A DNA stretch of 64,000 nucleotides, from positions 310,001 to 374,000 of the forward strand of contig AP024096.1 of NCBI GenBank assembly GCA_015099395.1, given 5' to 3'. The position numbers and the translations under genes are program-made. Shown piece by piece: positions 1-8,387 of this stretch (positions are counted from its first letter, which is position 1; every line of letters begins with the position of its first letter). The notes under the pieces are model-generated. The model was not told the DNA's origin and ran no database searches. It saw nothing but the letters and a program-made list of their open reading frames with translations. The DNA is from Ktedonobacteria bacterium brp13. GTDB taxonomy: Bacteria > Chloroflexota > Ktedonobacteria > Ktedonobacterales > Ktedonobacteraceae.

Positions 1-2329
1 GGTTAGAGACAGTCGACGACCCGCCTGTGTTGTTGATCACATTCAGGATGCCTCCGTACCCCGATGTGGACAGGAAGATCGTGAACAGATCGTGGAGACT
101 TCCCGCTGGGAGGGTACTGGGAACCTCAAACGCATTTGCAGCGTAGATGTTCACGCCCTGGTTGAAGAAGCTGTAGCTGCCCATACCGTATCCGTGGAAG
201 CTGGTGACATTGTTGGCAACCTTGAAGGCAGCCCAACCATCGACTCCGGAAGCCTCCATCCACGCCGCCTGGCTGGGTGGGTCGTAGGGCATCTCGTTCT
301 GGAAGAAGATGTCCGTGCCACCATTTCCATTCCAGATTACTTCGTATTGCTGGTAGTGCTCGACGGCAAGGCCATACGCAATCACGTTGTCACCATTGAC
401 GATGAGACCGGTATTGGCGGTGTTGGTGGTCCAGCCCGCACCGTTGCCGTGGTCGGCCCGCCATGCCCAGATGTCATCGAGGATGGCATTGGCGCTGTTG
501 ACGACCAGACTGGTCGTCGCGCTACCTGCCTCTGCGCCGCCGATACGGAAGAACACATCCTGAATAGTCGGCGGGTCGGAGGCATACTGGTTATTGTGCA
601 TGGCGCTACTCCCGACCTGTAGCAGCTCCGGCGAGTTCGTTGTGCCAGCGTCGAAGATCAACCCGGAGATCATAATCCCCGGCGCATTGGCGACTTGCAT
701 GGACACGATCCCGTTTTGAGGGATCAACGTTGCGAAACCGAGACCGAGCACCACAGTATCGGGATTTGTCACGTTGAGGCTCTGGCTCAGATTATAGATA
801 CCTGGAGTCAGGATCAGGTTCTCACCGCTCGCTAACGCGCTATTAATTGTCGCAGTGGAGTCGCTCGGCTGGGCGATGAAGAACTTGCTGATCGGGAGAG
901 ACAAACCAGGAGTTGCGCCGTTCGCCCAGGTCGTGCCGGAGGTGTTCGTCTGGACTGACGGGACGAAGACGTTGTCTTTTCCGCTGGAATCGGTGTACAG
1001 GTATGGCTCCTCACGTGTCACCGGACTGGTTGGGAGCGTGGTGTACGGGCCACCACACGATGACACAGCGGGGAAGCACTGGGCCGGCGCACCAACAACA
1101 CCAGAAAACACCTGGTTCCAGACACCGTTGCTCCAACCAGTAATCTGGCTGTTCCTGACAATAAACTGTTGCTGCGAGCCACTTGTTATATTGCTGCCAG
1201 TGATTTTTGAGTCGGCGATGAAACCACCACTTGCGTAATTCGGCTGGGTGCAATAGTCCTGAAGCGTGGTTGATCCGTTAATCTGAACCCGACGCATCGG
1301 CGCAGCCTGTGACACCGCCCAGAACTCGCCGTTATAGCAACCAGAGTTCGGTGTGGTTACGTTGATGGTCAGGTTTGACAACGAGCGCCAGAAGTTCACC
1401 AGCGCGGTGCAGTTGGTGGTGCTGAGGCACTGGTTGTAAACGTCGATGGACCCATTGATGACGACGTTGTTCGGAGAGAGGCCAAGACCCGCCACACTGG
1501 TATAGTAACCGACCTGAAAGTTTAGAGGGTTGCTGCTGGTGCCATAGGTGCCAGGTTCAAAGAGCAATGCATAGCGCTGAGTTCCAAACTGGTTGGAAAT
1601 CTGCTGATTTGCCACCGAGTTGACCGTTGACTGGATCTGGCTCAGCGGCATGCTGGGAGTAAAGATGTAGACATTTGAGCCAAAGTTGGGAGCCCCCCCT
1701 ATCGGCGTTGGCGTCGGCGTCGGTGTTGTTGTCGACGTCGGTGTCGGTGTTGGAGTGGACGTTGTGCCTCCAAGTACCTCGATGCCGTTCACCTGAGCAT
1801 TGTCTTTAACAGTGGTGAATTGAATCGCAACAGTTCCGCTGCTCGTAGCCGTAGCAGTGAATTGCTTAACGACCGCTTTATTGGCTGCGCCGGCCGCACC
1901 AATGATGTCAAAACTCGTAAGCACTGCCTGCCCATTGATATTGACGTTAAATGTGCGCTGTCCTGCCTGTGTCCAGTACGTCTCGGCAAAATGCAGACGC
2001 ACCGTATAGCTAGCGTTGGGTGTGAGATTGGGAACAGTATAGGTGAAGTTGCCATAGCGATTGGACTGGTAGACAGCCTGTGGCGCGGGATTGGTCACCC
2101 CGCTGGTATTAATAGTGTTGGTTGAATTAGCGGTAGCGCCACCAGTAAAGTCGGCGTCCGCCACAAAAGGCGCGACCGCACCGCCCCCGGCGTTAATCTG
2201 GACATTGCTCCCTGCGGCATGAGCTACATGTAGCAGAGGAATCGTTCCTCCGCTGAGTACACCCAGCATGCATGTTATAACAAGGAAACTGGCTACAAGG
2301 ATGAAACGGGGCCGCCATGCGAATTTCAT
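1..2329 (-). CDS. Secreted malectin-domain / right-handed beta-helix protein (3' end outside window)
   Basis: The frame is open from an ATG at 2327-2329 to the window edge (about 776 codons), so the C-terminus is missing. The start has a good Shine-Dalgarno (GGAGGA). The first ~40 residues are a signal peptide (positive MKFAWRPR, hydrophobic core, cut near HAAG). Residues ~40-155 resemble a malectin-type carbohydrate-binding domain (NVQINAGGG, RLHFAE). A Thr/Pro linker follows (DNA about 1695-1760), then a long region rich in Asn/Gly and beta-helix turns. From memory, Streptomyces relatives of this last part are often labelled adenylyl cyclase, but I see no cyclase motif; a secreted glycan-active enzyme (GH55/pectate-lyase-like fold) is my inference. 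It diverges from the LacI gene, its likely regulator. Confidence 0.75.
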   Translation of the reverse strand, partial: MKFAWRPRFILVASFLVITCMLGVLSGGTIPLLHVAHAAGSNVQINAGGGAVAPFVADADFTGGATANSTNTINTSGVTNPAPQAVYQSNRYGNFTYTVPNLTPNASYTVRLHFAETYWTQAGQRTFNVNINGQAVLTSFDIIGAAGAANKAVVKQFTATATSSGTVAIQFTTVKDNAQVNGIEVLGGTTSTPTPTPTSTTTPTPTPTPIGGAPNFGSNVYIFTPSMPLSQIQSTVNSVANQQISNQFGTQRYALLFEPGTYGTSSNPLNFQVGYYTSVAGLGLSPNNVVINGSIDVYNQCLSTTNCTALVNFWRSLSNLTINVTTPNSGCYNGEFWAVSQAAPMRRVQINGSTTLQDYCTQPNYASGGFIADSKITGSNITSGSQQQFIVRNSQITGWSNGVWNQVFSGVVGAPAQCFPAVSSCGGPYTTLPTSPVTREEPYLYTDSSGKDNVFVPSVQTNTSGTTWANGATPGLSLPISKFFIAQPSDSTATINSALASGENLILTPGIYNLSQSLNVTNPDTVVLGLGFATLIPQNGIVSMQVANAPGIMISGLIFDAGTTNSPELLQVGSSAMHNNQYASDPPTIQDVFFRIGGAEAGSATTSLVVNSANAILDDIWAWRADHGNGAGWTTNTANTGLIVNGDNVIAYGLAVEHYQQYEVIWNGNGGTDIFFQNEMPYDPPSQAAWMEASGVDGWAAFKVANNVTSFHGYGMGSYSFFNQGVNIYAANAFEVPSTLPAGSLHDLFTIFLSTSGYGGILNVINNTGGSSTVSN

Positions 2330-2449
2330 AACTCTTTCCTCCATGAAAGACTCTCAATGACAAAAGCACGGTACGATTGATCCCTACAAAAGTAGCATCT
2401 TCACCACTCTTGCATGCTAGCAGACGTTAAATATTTTTCGTAAATATTC

Positions 2450-2461
2450 GATATCGATATC
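2450..2461. promoter_or_regulatory. Palindromic candidate operator GATATCGATATC
   Basis: This is a perfect 12-bp palindrome just downstream of the predicted transcription start of the secreted protein, a position where a bound repressor would block initiation. The neighbouring LacI-family gene is the obvious candidate ligand. Binding is inferred. Confidence 0.4.
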
Positions 2462-2473
2462 TACCCTATTTAT

Positions 2474-2502
2474 ACTATACTGTTGAGGTGGACGATTGTC
2501 AA
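2474..2502 (-). promoter_or_regulatory. Sigma-70-type promoter of the malectin/beta-helix gene
   Basis: On the minus strand a perfect -35 TTGACA (2497-2502) is separated by 17 bases from -10 TATAGT (2474-2479). The predicted start is near 2467, about 140 bases upstream of the ATG. Confidence 0.65.
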
Positions 2503-2818
2503 TGTTTTTGCAGCGAAAGATCAAGCTCTATCATTGTCCCGGAAAGCATGAAAAGCTCTTTCCACCGTTTTATAAATGGACATTACTATTCGTTGTGCAG
2601 TGAGAAAACCAGATTCTACTCGAAAGTCTGAGTTTCTCACAAGAGAGTGAGTGTCTGGCTCAAACGCATTTTTCGATACTTTACGAAATTAGTAACGGCT
2701 CTACGCATGTAAAGGGAGAGATTCTTGCTGGTATTGTCGGGGGGTCCCAGGCCGTTGATCCCTCAATTTCGCTGCTATTCACTAAAAACGCAAAAAAGAC
2801 GGGTACTACCTGTTGATG

Positions 2819-2827
2819 TGTTATAAT
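2819..2827 (+). promoter_or_regulatory. Extended -10 promoter of the LacI-family gene
   Basis: TGTTATAAT is a perfect -10 hexamer with the TGn extension, 40 bases upstream of the ATG. No good -35 is seen at the right distance, as is usual for extended -10 promoters. The rest of the 2330-2866 gap holds no other gene. Confidence 0.45.
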
Positions 2828-2866
2828 AAAGCGAAACTTTCTGAAAAATCCTGAGAGGATCGAGAG

Positions 2867-3895
2867 ATGGCAAAGAGGCATCAGATGGACGGACGCCCAA
2901 CTATCGCACAGATCGCGCAGATCGCAGGAGTGTCGGTACCGACAGTATCAAAGGTTTTGAATGGGCGTGCGGATGTGGCCCAACCGACCCGCGAACGGAT
3001 TGAGCACATCATTGAAGAATATGGCTTTGTGCGCAATCGCGCGGCTCGTGCTTTACGAAAAGGGAAAACCGGGTTAGTAGATCTGATCTTACCCCGGCTG
3101 GACGACGAATATTTCATGCCTATTTTAGAGGGTGCATCTCAGGTGCTGAGCGAGGCAGGTGTACGTATGGTGCTCACCTCCACCCACCATCAAGCGGAAG
3201 AAGAGGTCCAGCGGATCGATATGATCACTGACCACTCCACGGATGGCATCATGGTTGTTCTTCCCTCTGAAGAGGCCATTGAGCATCTCGAACGCTCAGG
3301 TCTGCCTTTTGTACTCATCCACAATCAGGGTGGTCCACGGCCTACAACACCCGCGGTGATGATCACCAGTTGGGAGGGAGGGTTTGACGCAACCACCTAT
3401 CTGATCAATCTGGGACACCAGCGGATCGCCTATATTGGCAAGACAGCGTCAGCACGAGATGCCATCGAACGTATCGCGGCCTACCGCGCAGCTCTAGACG
3501 TAGCACATCTGCCAATTGATCCACAATTACAATGTGCAGGAAATTTTAATGAAGCCGATGGTTATAGAGCGACCAGAGAGTTGCTGGAACTACCGGAGCC
3601 ACCTACAGCAATCTTCGCGGGCAATGATCGGCAAGCCGCAGGCGTCTACCGGGCATTACATGAAATGGGTAAGAGAGTACCCGATGACATGAGTGTGATT
3701 GGCTTCGACAATCTTCCCTACACTGAAATCATGAACCCTCCTCTGACCACTGTACATGTGCCACGTCTGGAGCTGGGACGCGCTGCAGCAACGATGCTGC
3801 TACGTGTAATTAATGGGGAAGAACTGGAAATGCCACGCGTGGTCTTGCCCACACATTTCATTAAACGCCAGTCCTGTCAGCCACTCTCGCACTAA
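2867..3895 (+). CDS. LacI-family transcriptional regulator
   Basis: This is a 342-aa protein of normal LacI/GalR length. Residues ~10-60 form the helix-turn-helix and hinge (IAQIAGVSVPTVSKVLNGR, then RERIEHIIEEYGFVRN and the hinge helix RAARALRKGKTG). The rest is the periplasmic-binding-like sensor domain (ILEGASQVLSEAG, FDATTYLINLGHQRIAYIG, AIFAGNDRQAAGVYRAL, VIGFDNLPYTEIMNPPLTTV), which in this family binds a sugar or sugar derivative. It is divergent from the secreted beta-helix gene, so local control of that gene is likely; the CBM2-GH6 cellulase at 43 kb also has a LacI-type palindrome at its start site. Confidence 0.93.
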   Translation: MAKRHQMDGRPTIAQIAQIAGVSVPTVSKVLNGRADVAQPTRERIEHIIEEYGFVRNRAARALRKGKTGLVDLILPRLDDEYFMPILEGASQVLSEAGVRMVLTSTHHQAEEEVQRIDMITDHSTDGIMVVLPSEEAIEHLERSGLPFVLIHNQGGPRPTTPAVMITSWEGGFDATTYLINLGHQRIAYIGKTASARDAIERIAAYRAALDVAHLPIDPQLQCAGNFNEADGYRATRELLELPEPPTAIFAGNDRQAAGVYRALHEMGKRVPDDMSVIGFDNLPYTEIMNPPLTTVHVPRLELGRAAATMLLRVINGEELEMPRVVLPTHFIKRQSCQPLSH

Positions 3896-4024
3896 AAAGA
3901 CCCTTTCGAGATAGTCCAGTCATGACGCACCATTCGATAATCGATAATCTATACGCTATAGTTACTATAATCTATAATTATAAGAAATATCCTTAACGGA
4001 ACGAAGAAGAGGGAGGGAATATTT

Positions 4025-5002
4025 ATGAAGATTGCCATTCCTGACGACTACCAGGATGCTGTACGAACACTAGAGTGCTTTCAGAAACTCAATGGGCATG
4101 CTGTCACCAGCTACAATGACCATGTCAGCGATCCGGAAACGCTGGCAGTACTCCTGCAGGACGCAGAGGCACTTGTACTTATTCGCGAACGCACACCTAT
4201 TACCGAGTCACTCCTTGCACGCCTGCCGAGGCTCAAACTCATCGTTCAAACGGGTAGGCAAGCTCCACATCTTGACCTCGCAGCCTGTACGCGGCACGGA
4301 GTTGCTGTCATCTATGCTACGCCTACCACTGCCGGGAAGCCCTATGCGACAGCGGAGCTAACCTGGGGACTGATCCTTGCTGCAATGCGTTTCATTCCAC
4401 AGGAAGTGGAATCCATGAAGGCAGGCCACTGGCAACACACGCTAGGACGAACGCTGCATGGGCGCACACTGGGCATCTTTGGCTACGGCAATATTGGCAG
4501 CCTGGTCGCCACCTATGCCAAAGCCTTTGGCATGCAGGTACTCGTCTGGGGACGCGAGGGATCACGCAGCCGCGCCCGCGCTGATGGCTTTACTGTTGCG
4601 ACTGATCGAGACACATTGTTCAGAGAGGCTGATGTCCTGAGCCTGCATCTCGTCCTCAAGGACGAGACCCGTGGCATCGTTACAGCAACAGATCTCCAGA
4701 AGATGAAGGCATCTGCCGTACTCGTCAATACAAGTCGAGCCGCCTTGATTGTACCAGGAGCGCTAGAAGAAGCACTACGCAGCGGACATCCCGGCTATGC
4801 TGCCGTTGACGTGTATGAAAAAGAGCCAGTCACAGAGCATCCTCTGCTACAGATGGACAGCGTCATCTGCACACCACACCTGGGCTATGTAGAGAAGGAC
4901 AGCTACGAGCTTCTTTTAGGAGCTGCCTTTGATCAATTGCTCGCCTTTGCCGATGGCAAGACGGCAGCAGTCGCTAATCCAGAGACATGTAAACAAGCAT
5001 AA
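4025..5002 (+). CDS. D-2-hydroxyacid dehydrogenase, NAD-binding
   Basis: This 325-aa protein has the family layout: a split catalytic domain around a Rossmann domain with GIFGYGNIGS (about residue 150). The catalytic residues are visible: Arg in NTSRAAL, Glu in DVYEKEPV and His in CTPHLGYVEKD. Members reduce 2-keto acids or oxidise D-2-hydroxyacids such as phosphoglycerate; the substrate cannot be read here. The start has a strong SD (GAGGGAGG). It lies 129 bases after the LacI gene, with an AT-rich spacer holding short CGATAATC direct repeats near 3934-3948, so it may have its own promoter. Confidence 0.9.
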   Translation: MKIAIPDDYQDAVRTLECFQKLNGHAVTSYNDHVSDPETLAVLLQDAEALVLIRERTPITESLLARLPRLKLIVQTGRQAPHLDLAACTRHGVAVIYATPTTAGKPYATAELTWGLILAAMRFIPQEVESMKAGHWQHTLGRTLHGRTLGIFGYGNIGSLVATYAKAFGMQVLVWGREGSRSRARADGFTVATDRDTLFREADVLSLHLVLKDETRGIVTATDLQKMKASAVLVNTSRAALIVPGALEEALRSGHPGYAAVDVYEKEPVTEHPLLQMDSVICTPHLGYVEKDSYELLLGAAFDQLLAFADGKTAAVANPETCKQA

Positions 5003-5107
5003 ATAAGAGCAAAGATGGTATGCTTAAAGTAGAAGAATAATATACCTGGCACTATCACTATCACTATCACGAAAAGCATAGCGTTATTTTCACCAGAGGA
5101 GGCAACG

Positions 5108-5629
5108 ATGCCAACACGTGCTGATATTCTCCATGCACTTACAGAGGACCATCAAAATTTTCTTGCTTACTATGATACGTTGACACCAGAAGAGCTTGTG
5201 CAGCCGTGCACACAAAGCGAGGTACCAGAGGGAAAACCCTGGACACCAAAAGATCATCTCGCGCATCTGGTACTGATTGAGCACTCATTTCAAAGTATCA
5301 TCAAGAATACATTGCGCGGCGATGCGGACCCGATTGGCTTCAGTAGTAGAGGAGCAAAAAGCAAAGAAGAGATCAAGGCATGGATAGATCAAAACAATCA
5401 AACCTATGCCGACGCTCATCATGAGAATAGCATAGAAACGATCCTCTCTGACCTGGCAGCAACACGCGAAAAGACGCTGGCACTCCTTGAACAACTGACA
5501 GATGAGCAACTTGCCAGTGTAATACCAGGTTCCCGCTGGACCGATGGCACAATTGGCGGTCTTCTGATTACCAACGCCCACCACGAACGACTACATCAAA
5601 AGTGGGTCACTGAAGGTCTACAGAGGTAG
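5108..5629 (+). CDS. DinB/DfsB-like four-helix protein
   Basis: This 173-aa all-helical protein begins MPTRADILHALTEDHQNFLAYYDTL and contains PWTPKDHLAHLVLIEHSF and NAHHERLHQKW. The spaced histidines (DHLAHL, HHERLHQKW) match the metal-binding pattern of the DinB / ClbS-DfsB superfamily. Members include thiol-dependent transferases and proteins that protect against genotoxins such as colibactin; no function can be fixed here. SD GAGGAGG lies 7 bases before the ATG. Three and a half CACTAT tandem copies lie at about 5050-5070 upstream. Confidence 0.75.
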   Translation: MPTRADILHALTEDHQNFLAYYDTLTPEELVQPCTQSEVPEGKPWTPKDHLAHLVLIEHSFQSIIKNTLRGDADPIGFSSRGAKSKEEIKAWIDQNNQTYADAHHENSIETILSDLAATREKTLALLEQLTDEQLASVIPGSRWTDGTIGGLLITNAHHERLHQKWVTEGLQR

Positions 5630-5677
5630 GATTGGTATGTGGTAATTTACCTGTTCCCCATCACGAGATCACATGCA

Positions 5678-5730
5678 GCGTGAGAAGCTCGCCTGACAAT
5701 ACCGCTCATGGTCAGGTGAGCTTCTCACGC
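5678..5730. terminator. Bidirectional hairpin between convergent genes
   Basis: Two 20-base arms (5678-5697 and 5711-5730) pair with a single G/U-type mismatch around a 13-base loop. It lies between the ends of the DinB-like gene (+) and the Gly/His-rich gene (-). There is no long T-run, so its terminator role is inferred from position. Confidence 0.55.
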
Positions 5731-5747
5731 TGGCAACCAGCTCTACA

Positions 5748-6056
5748 CTACACTATTTTGAAAAGCAGAACCAGCGAACCAGCGGTCACAGCAAGCGTTC
5801 CGAATAGTAATAGAAACGTCATACCCAGGCATGGGATACAGCCACAGCCTCTTTCACGACGGTAAAATGGACGGCCACGCCAGCCCCAACCGCCACCCCA
5901 GCCTCCCCAACGGTCTCCACCACCCCAATAGCCACGGCGTGGTCCCCAGGGTCCCTCCGGGCGATGATGGTGTGGTCCGCCACCAAAGCCGTTACCTCCG
6001 TGATGGTGATGATGACCACCACCGCCAAAACCGCCGCCTCCATGATGATGTCCCAT
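5748..6056 (-). CDS. Gly/His-rich tail-anchored small protein
   Basis: This is a 102-aa protein with an excellent SD (AGGAGG, 6 bases before the ATG), which argues for a real gene despite low complexity. The N-terminal ~60 residues are nearly all Gly, His, Trp, Arg and Pro (MGHHHGGGGFGGGGHHHHH and repeats). A Cys patch CGCIPC follows, then one hydrophobic helix at the C-terminus (MTFLLLFGTLAVTAGSLVLLF). I expect a membrane-anchored protein with its His-rich tail on one face; metal binding by the His run and Cys patch is inference. I recognise no family. The ECF transporter core starts about 500 bases away. Confidence 0.65.
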   Translation of the reverse strand: MGHHHGGGGFGGGGHHHHHGGNGFGGGPHHHRPEGPWGPRRGYWGGGDRWGGWGGGWGWRGRPFYRRERGCGCIPCLGMTFLLLFGTLAVTAGSLVLLFKIV

Positions 6057-6361
6057 CTTTTCCTCCTAATTGCATAACTGGTCATTAGCGACTATTTTTA
6101 AGCAACGAACATTTATATTCTTCTCTCTGAACTTTAAGACGCAGTTCATAGAGAAAAATCCAAATGCATCACCAACATCTGTATTGACCAGTATAAAGCA
6201 AAGATAGAGATCTGTCACTTTACTATTGATGGCAGAGCTCTCTCTCTCAGCCGCATTGTGAAGCCATTGCTGATTTTTACACGTATAGTAAGCAGATAAC
6301 TACGAGCAACATTCACTATATCTGACAATAATCAGGGCGCAGAAGTCGAAAGGATTATACG

Positions 6362-6562
6362 ATGACTCATCGCTGGTTTAACGAACAGCTATTACTGATA
6401 GTTGCTCTGCTCCTCATTGCAACATTTAGTATCTGCTTTATGCTACCCGAGTTGAGTGGCTACCTCTCTACTATTTCAATTCTGTCATTTATTCTGGTTG
6501 GATCAGCTGCTCTTGTGATAGGTTGCATCGGCTTCATCACGACGCATCGCCAGGGTTACTAG
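6362..6562 (+). CDS. Small two-helix membrane protein
   Basis: A 66-aa ORF with two hydrophobic segments (LLLIVALLLIATFSICFML and ISILSFILVGSAALVIGCIG) and a plausible SD (AAAGGA). Its last 26 bases overlap the 3' end of the convergent ECF ATPase gene. No family is recognised. The 305-base gap before it (6057-6361) holds only the SD of the minus-strand Gly/His-rich gene and AT-rich spacer. Confidence 0.5.
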   Translation: MTHRWFNEQLLLIVALLLIATFSICFMLPELSGYLSTISILSFILVGSAALVIGCIGFITTHRQGY

Positions 6563-8384
6563 GAAGAGCTTCTTTCCATTGTTCTACCGTCAGTAAAAGA
6601 GGAAAGTCTGGCTGATAGCTCCTCATATGTGTCGCCAGGGCGACTGCGGTTGGCGCACGCAGTCCTGTTTGTTGCAGCGCCTGCTCATCACTGAAAAGTT
6701 GCACGGGTGTACCAGTAAAAGCCAGTGCACCATCCCGGAAGGCAACGACACGCTGACAATATTCCGCAACCAGCGTCATATCGTGTGTAATCACCAGGAC
6801 AGTCTTCCCTTGCCGTTGCAAATTACAGAGCAATTTCATGATGCCACTGACTGAACGCGCATCCTGTCCCGTAGTTGGCTCATCAACCACAAGAATATCC
6901 GGTCCCATCGCCAGTACGGCAGCTACCGCCAGACGCTGACGCTGTCCCTTACTTAAAAAGAGAGGATCTTCCTCGGCATAGTTCGAGAGATCAACAGCAG
7001 CCAGGGTCTCTTTTACGCGCAGCTTACGCTGAGCAGCATCAATACCAAGATTCTTCAAACCATACTCAATCTCGTCACTTACCTTACGACAGAAGAGCTG
7101 GTGATCAGGATTCTGAAAGACATAGCCGACCAGACCTGGCAAACGAGCACGTACTTTGCGTTGCGCTGTATCCTGTCCCAACACATTGACAGAGCCGCTC
7201 GTCGCCCGATAGATGCCAGAGACAATCTTCGCAAAGGTAGTCTTGCCACTACCATTTGGTCCCAAAAGCGCGAGCATCTCGCCACGATAGAGAGCCAAAT
7301 CCACGCCCTTCAAAGCCAGTGAGCCATCGCCATATGTATAAGTCACCCCTTCAGCACGTACTACGACGTCGCGAACAGCAGGCTCAGCCGGCAGCGGCGC
7401 GACGACGGGGCCACGTGTGATGGCTGGCTGGAGCGCTTTTTCGGCCTCAGTAAAGGTGAGTGGAGGGCGCTGCTCAAAAGTATAGCCGGTTGCCCAGGAG
7501 ATACGCGCCAATTCACCGGCAGAGACGCCTGCCCGCTCAAGGACGCTACGCTGGTTATAGAAGTATGTGGGTGGCGCTATCAACTCGATACGCCCATTAT
7601 TCAAAAGGGCGATCCGATCACAGAAGGCCGCCAGGATCTCTGGATCTTGCTCAACCAGTATGACCGTCATGCGATAATCGCGACGCAGATGAGCAATCGT
7701 CTCAATGACTTCCCGCTTGCCAACGGGATCAAGATCACTGGTCGGTTCGTCCAGGATCAGTATGGAGGGTCGCAAAGCGAGAAAGGCAGCGATCGCGACA
7801 CGTTGCTTCTGCCCACCAGAGAGGTCGGAGGGATGCAGATAGAGCGCGCCATGCCAGAGCTTCTCTAAGCCAACCCAGCGTAACGCCTCAAAAGAACGTT
7901 GCGTGATCTCTGCCACCGGGATACCACGTATCTGCTGGCCCAGGCTCAGCTCATGGAGCAGACTCATGCGCAAAAACTGATTCTCTGGATCTTGCAGCAC
8001 CATACCAATCTGCTGAGAATTCGCCGTCGCCTCCGTCACAGGCTGGCCCTGTAGGGTCACTTGTCCGCGAAAATGCTGCGAATAATGCTCATGCGAGAGC
8101 CGTGTATGATAGGGAACGATACCGAGCAGGGTCCGGCAGAGTGTCGTCTTCCCGGCTCCGCTCGGTCCCGTAATGCCAAAGCATTCGCCAGTCTGAATCT
8201 GTAACGCGACATCGCGTAGCGTCCAGGCACCTGCTTGCTCGCTAAAGGTCGGATAGCGCCACCAGAGACCACTCGTGCTAATAGCAGGCGTCGCAGGCGT
8301 CGCCACCCTCGTCGCTGCGGTAGCGGCTGTCTCGCCTGGCGAGACCAGTGGCCGTTGATCATTCGCTTCTGATGCCATCATCAC
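6537..8384 (-). CDS. ECF-type transporter double ATPase (two fused ABC domains)
   Basis: This 615-aa protein fuses two ABC ATPase domains, as in ECF (CbiO/YkoD-like) vitamin or metal transporters. Domain 1 has GPSGAGKTT (~residue 75), Q-loop LQDPENQF, signature LSGGQKQR and Walker B ILILDEPTSDLD, but the switch-His position reads VEQDPE, without histidine. Domain 2 (from ~345) has GPNGSGKTT, VFQNPDHQLF, signature LSKGQRQR, ILVVDEPTTGQD and an intact VITHD. So one site may be degenerate. It starts at GTG/ATG 3 bases after the T-component stop, so the two are co-translated. It drives uptake of a small nutrient through an S component encoded elsewhere; the substrate is unknown. Confidence 0.9.
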   Translation of the reverse strand: MMMASEANDQRPLVSPGETAATAATRVATPATPAISTSGLWWRYPTFSEQAGAWTLRDVALQIQTGECFGITGPSGAGKTTLCRTLLGIVPYHTRLSHEHYSQHFRGQVTLQGQPVTEATANSQQIGMVLQDPENQFLRMSLLHELSLGQQIRGIPVAEITQRSFEALRWVGLEKLWHGALYLHPSDLSGGQKQRVAIAAFLALRPSILILDEPTSDLDPVGKREVIETIAHLRRDYRMTVILVEQDPEILAAFCDRIALLNNGRIELIAPPTYFYNQRSVLERAGVSAGELARISWATGYTFEQRPPLTFTEAEKALQPAITRGPVVAPLPAEPAVRDVVVRAEGVTYTYGDGSLALKGVDLALYRGEMLALLGPNGSGKTTFAKIVSGIYRATSGSVNVLGQDTAQRKVRARLPGLVGYVFQNPDHQLFCRKVSDEIEYGLKNLGIDAAQRKLRVKETLAAVDLSNYAEEDPLFLSKGQRQRLAVAAVLAMGPDILVVDEPTTGQDARSVSGIMKLLCNLQRQGKTVLVITHDMTLVAEYCQRVVAFRDGALAFTGTPVQLFSDEQALQQTGLRAPTAVALATHMRSYQPDFPLLLTVEQWKEALPSNPGDAS

Positions 8385-8387
8385 TAC

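Noticed and set aside
92..1238. Long plus-strand frames opposite the malectin/beta-helix gene
   Set aside because: They are mirror frames of a clearly coding minus strand and lack ribosome sites and family motifs.
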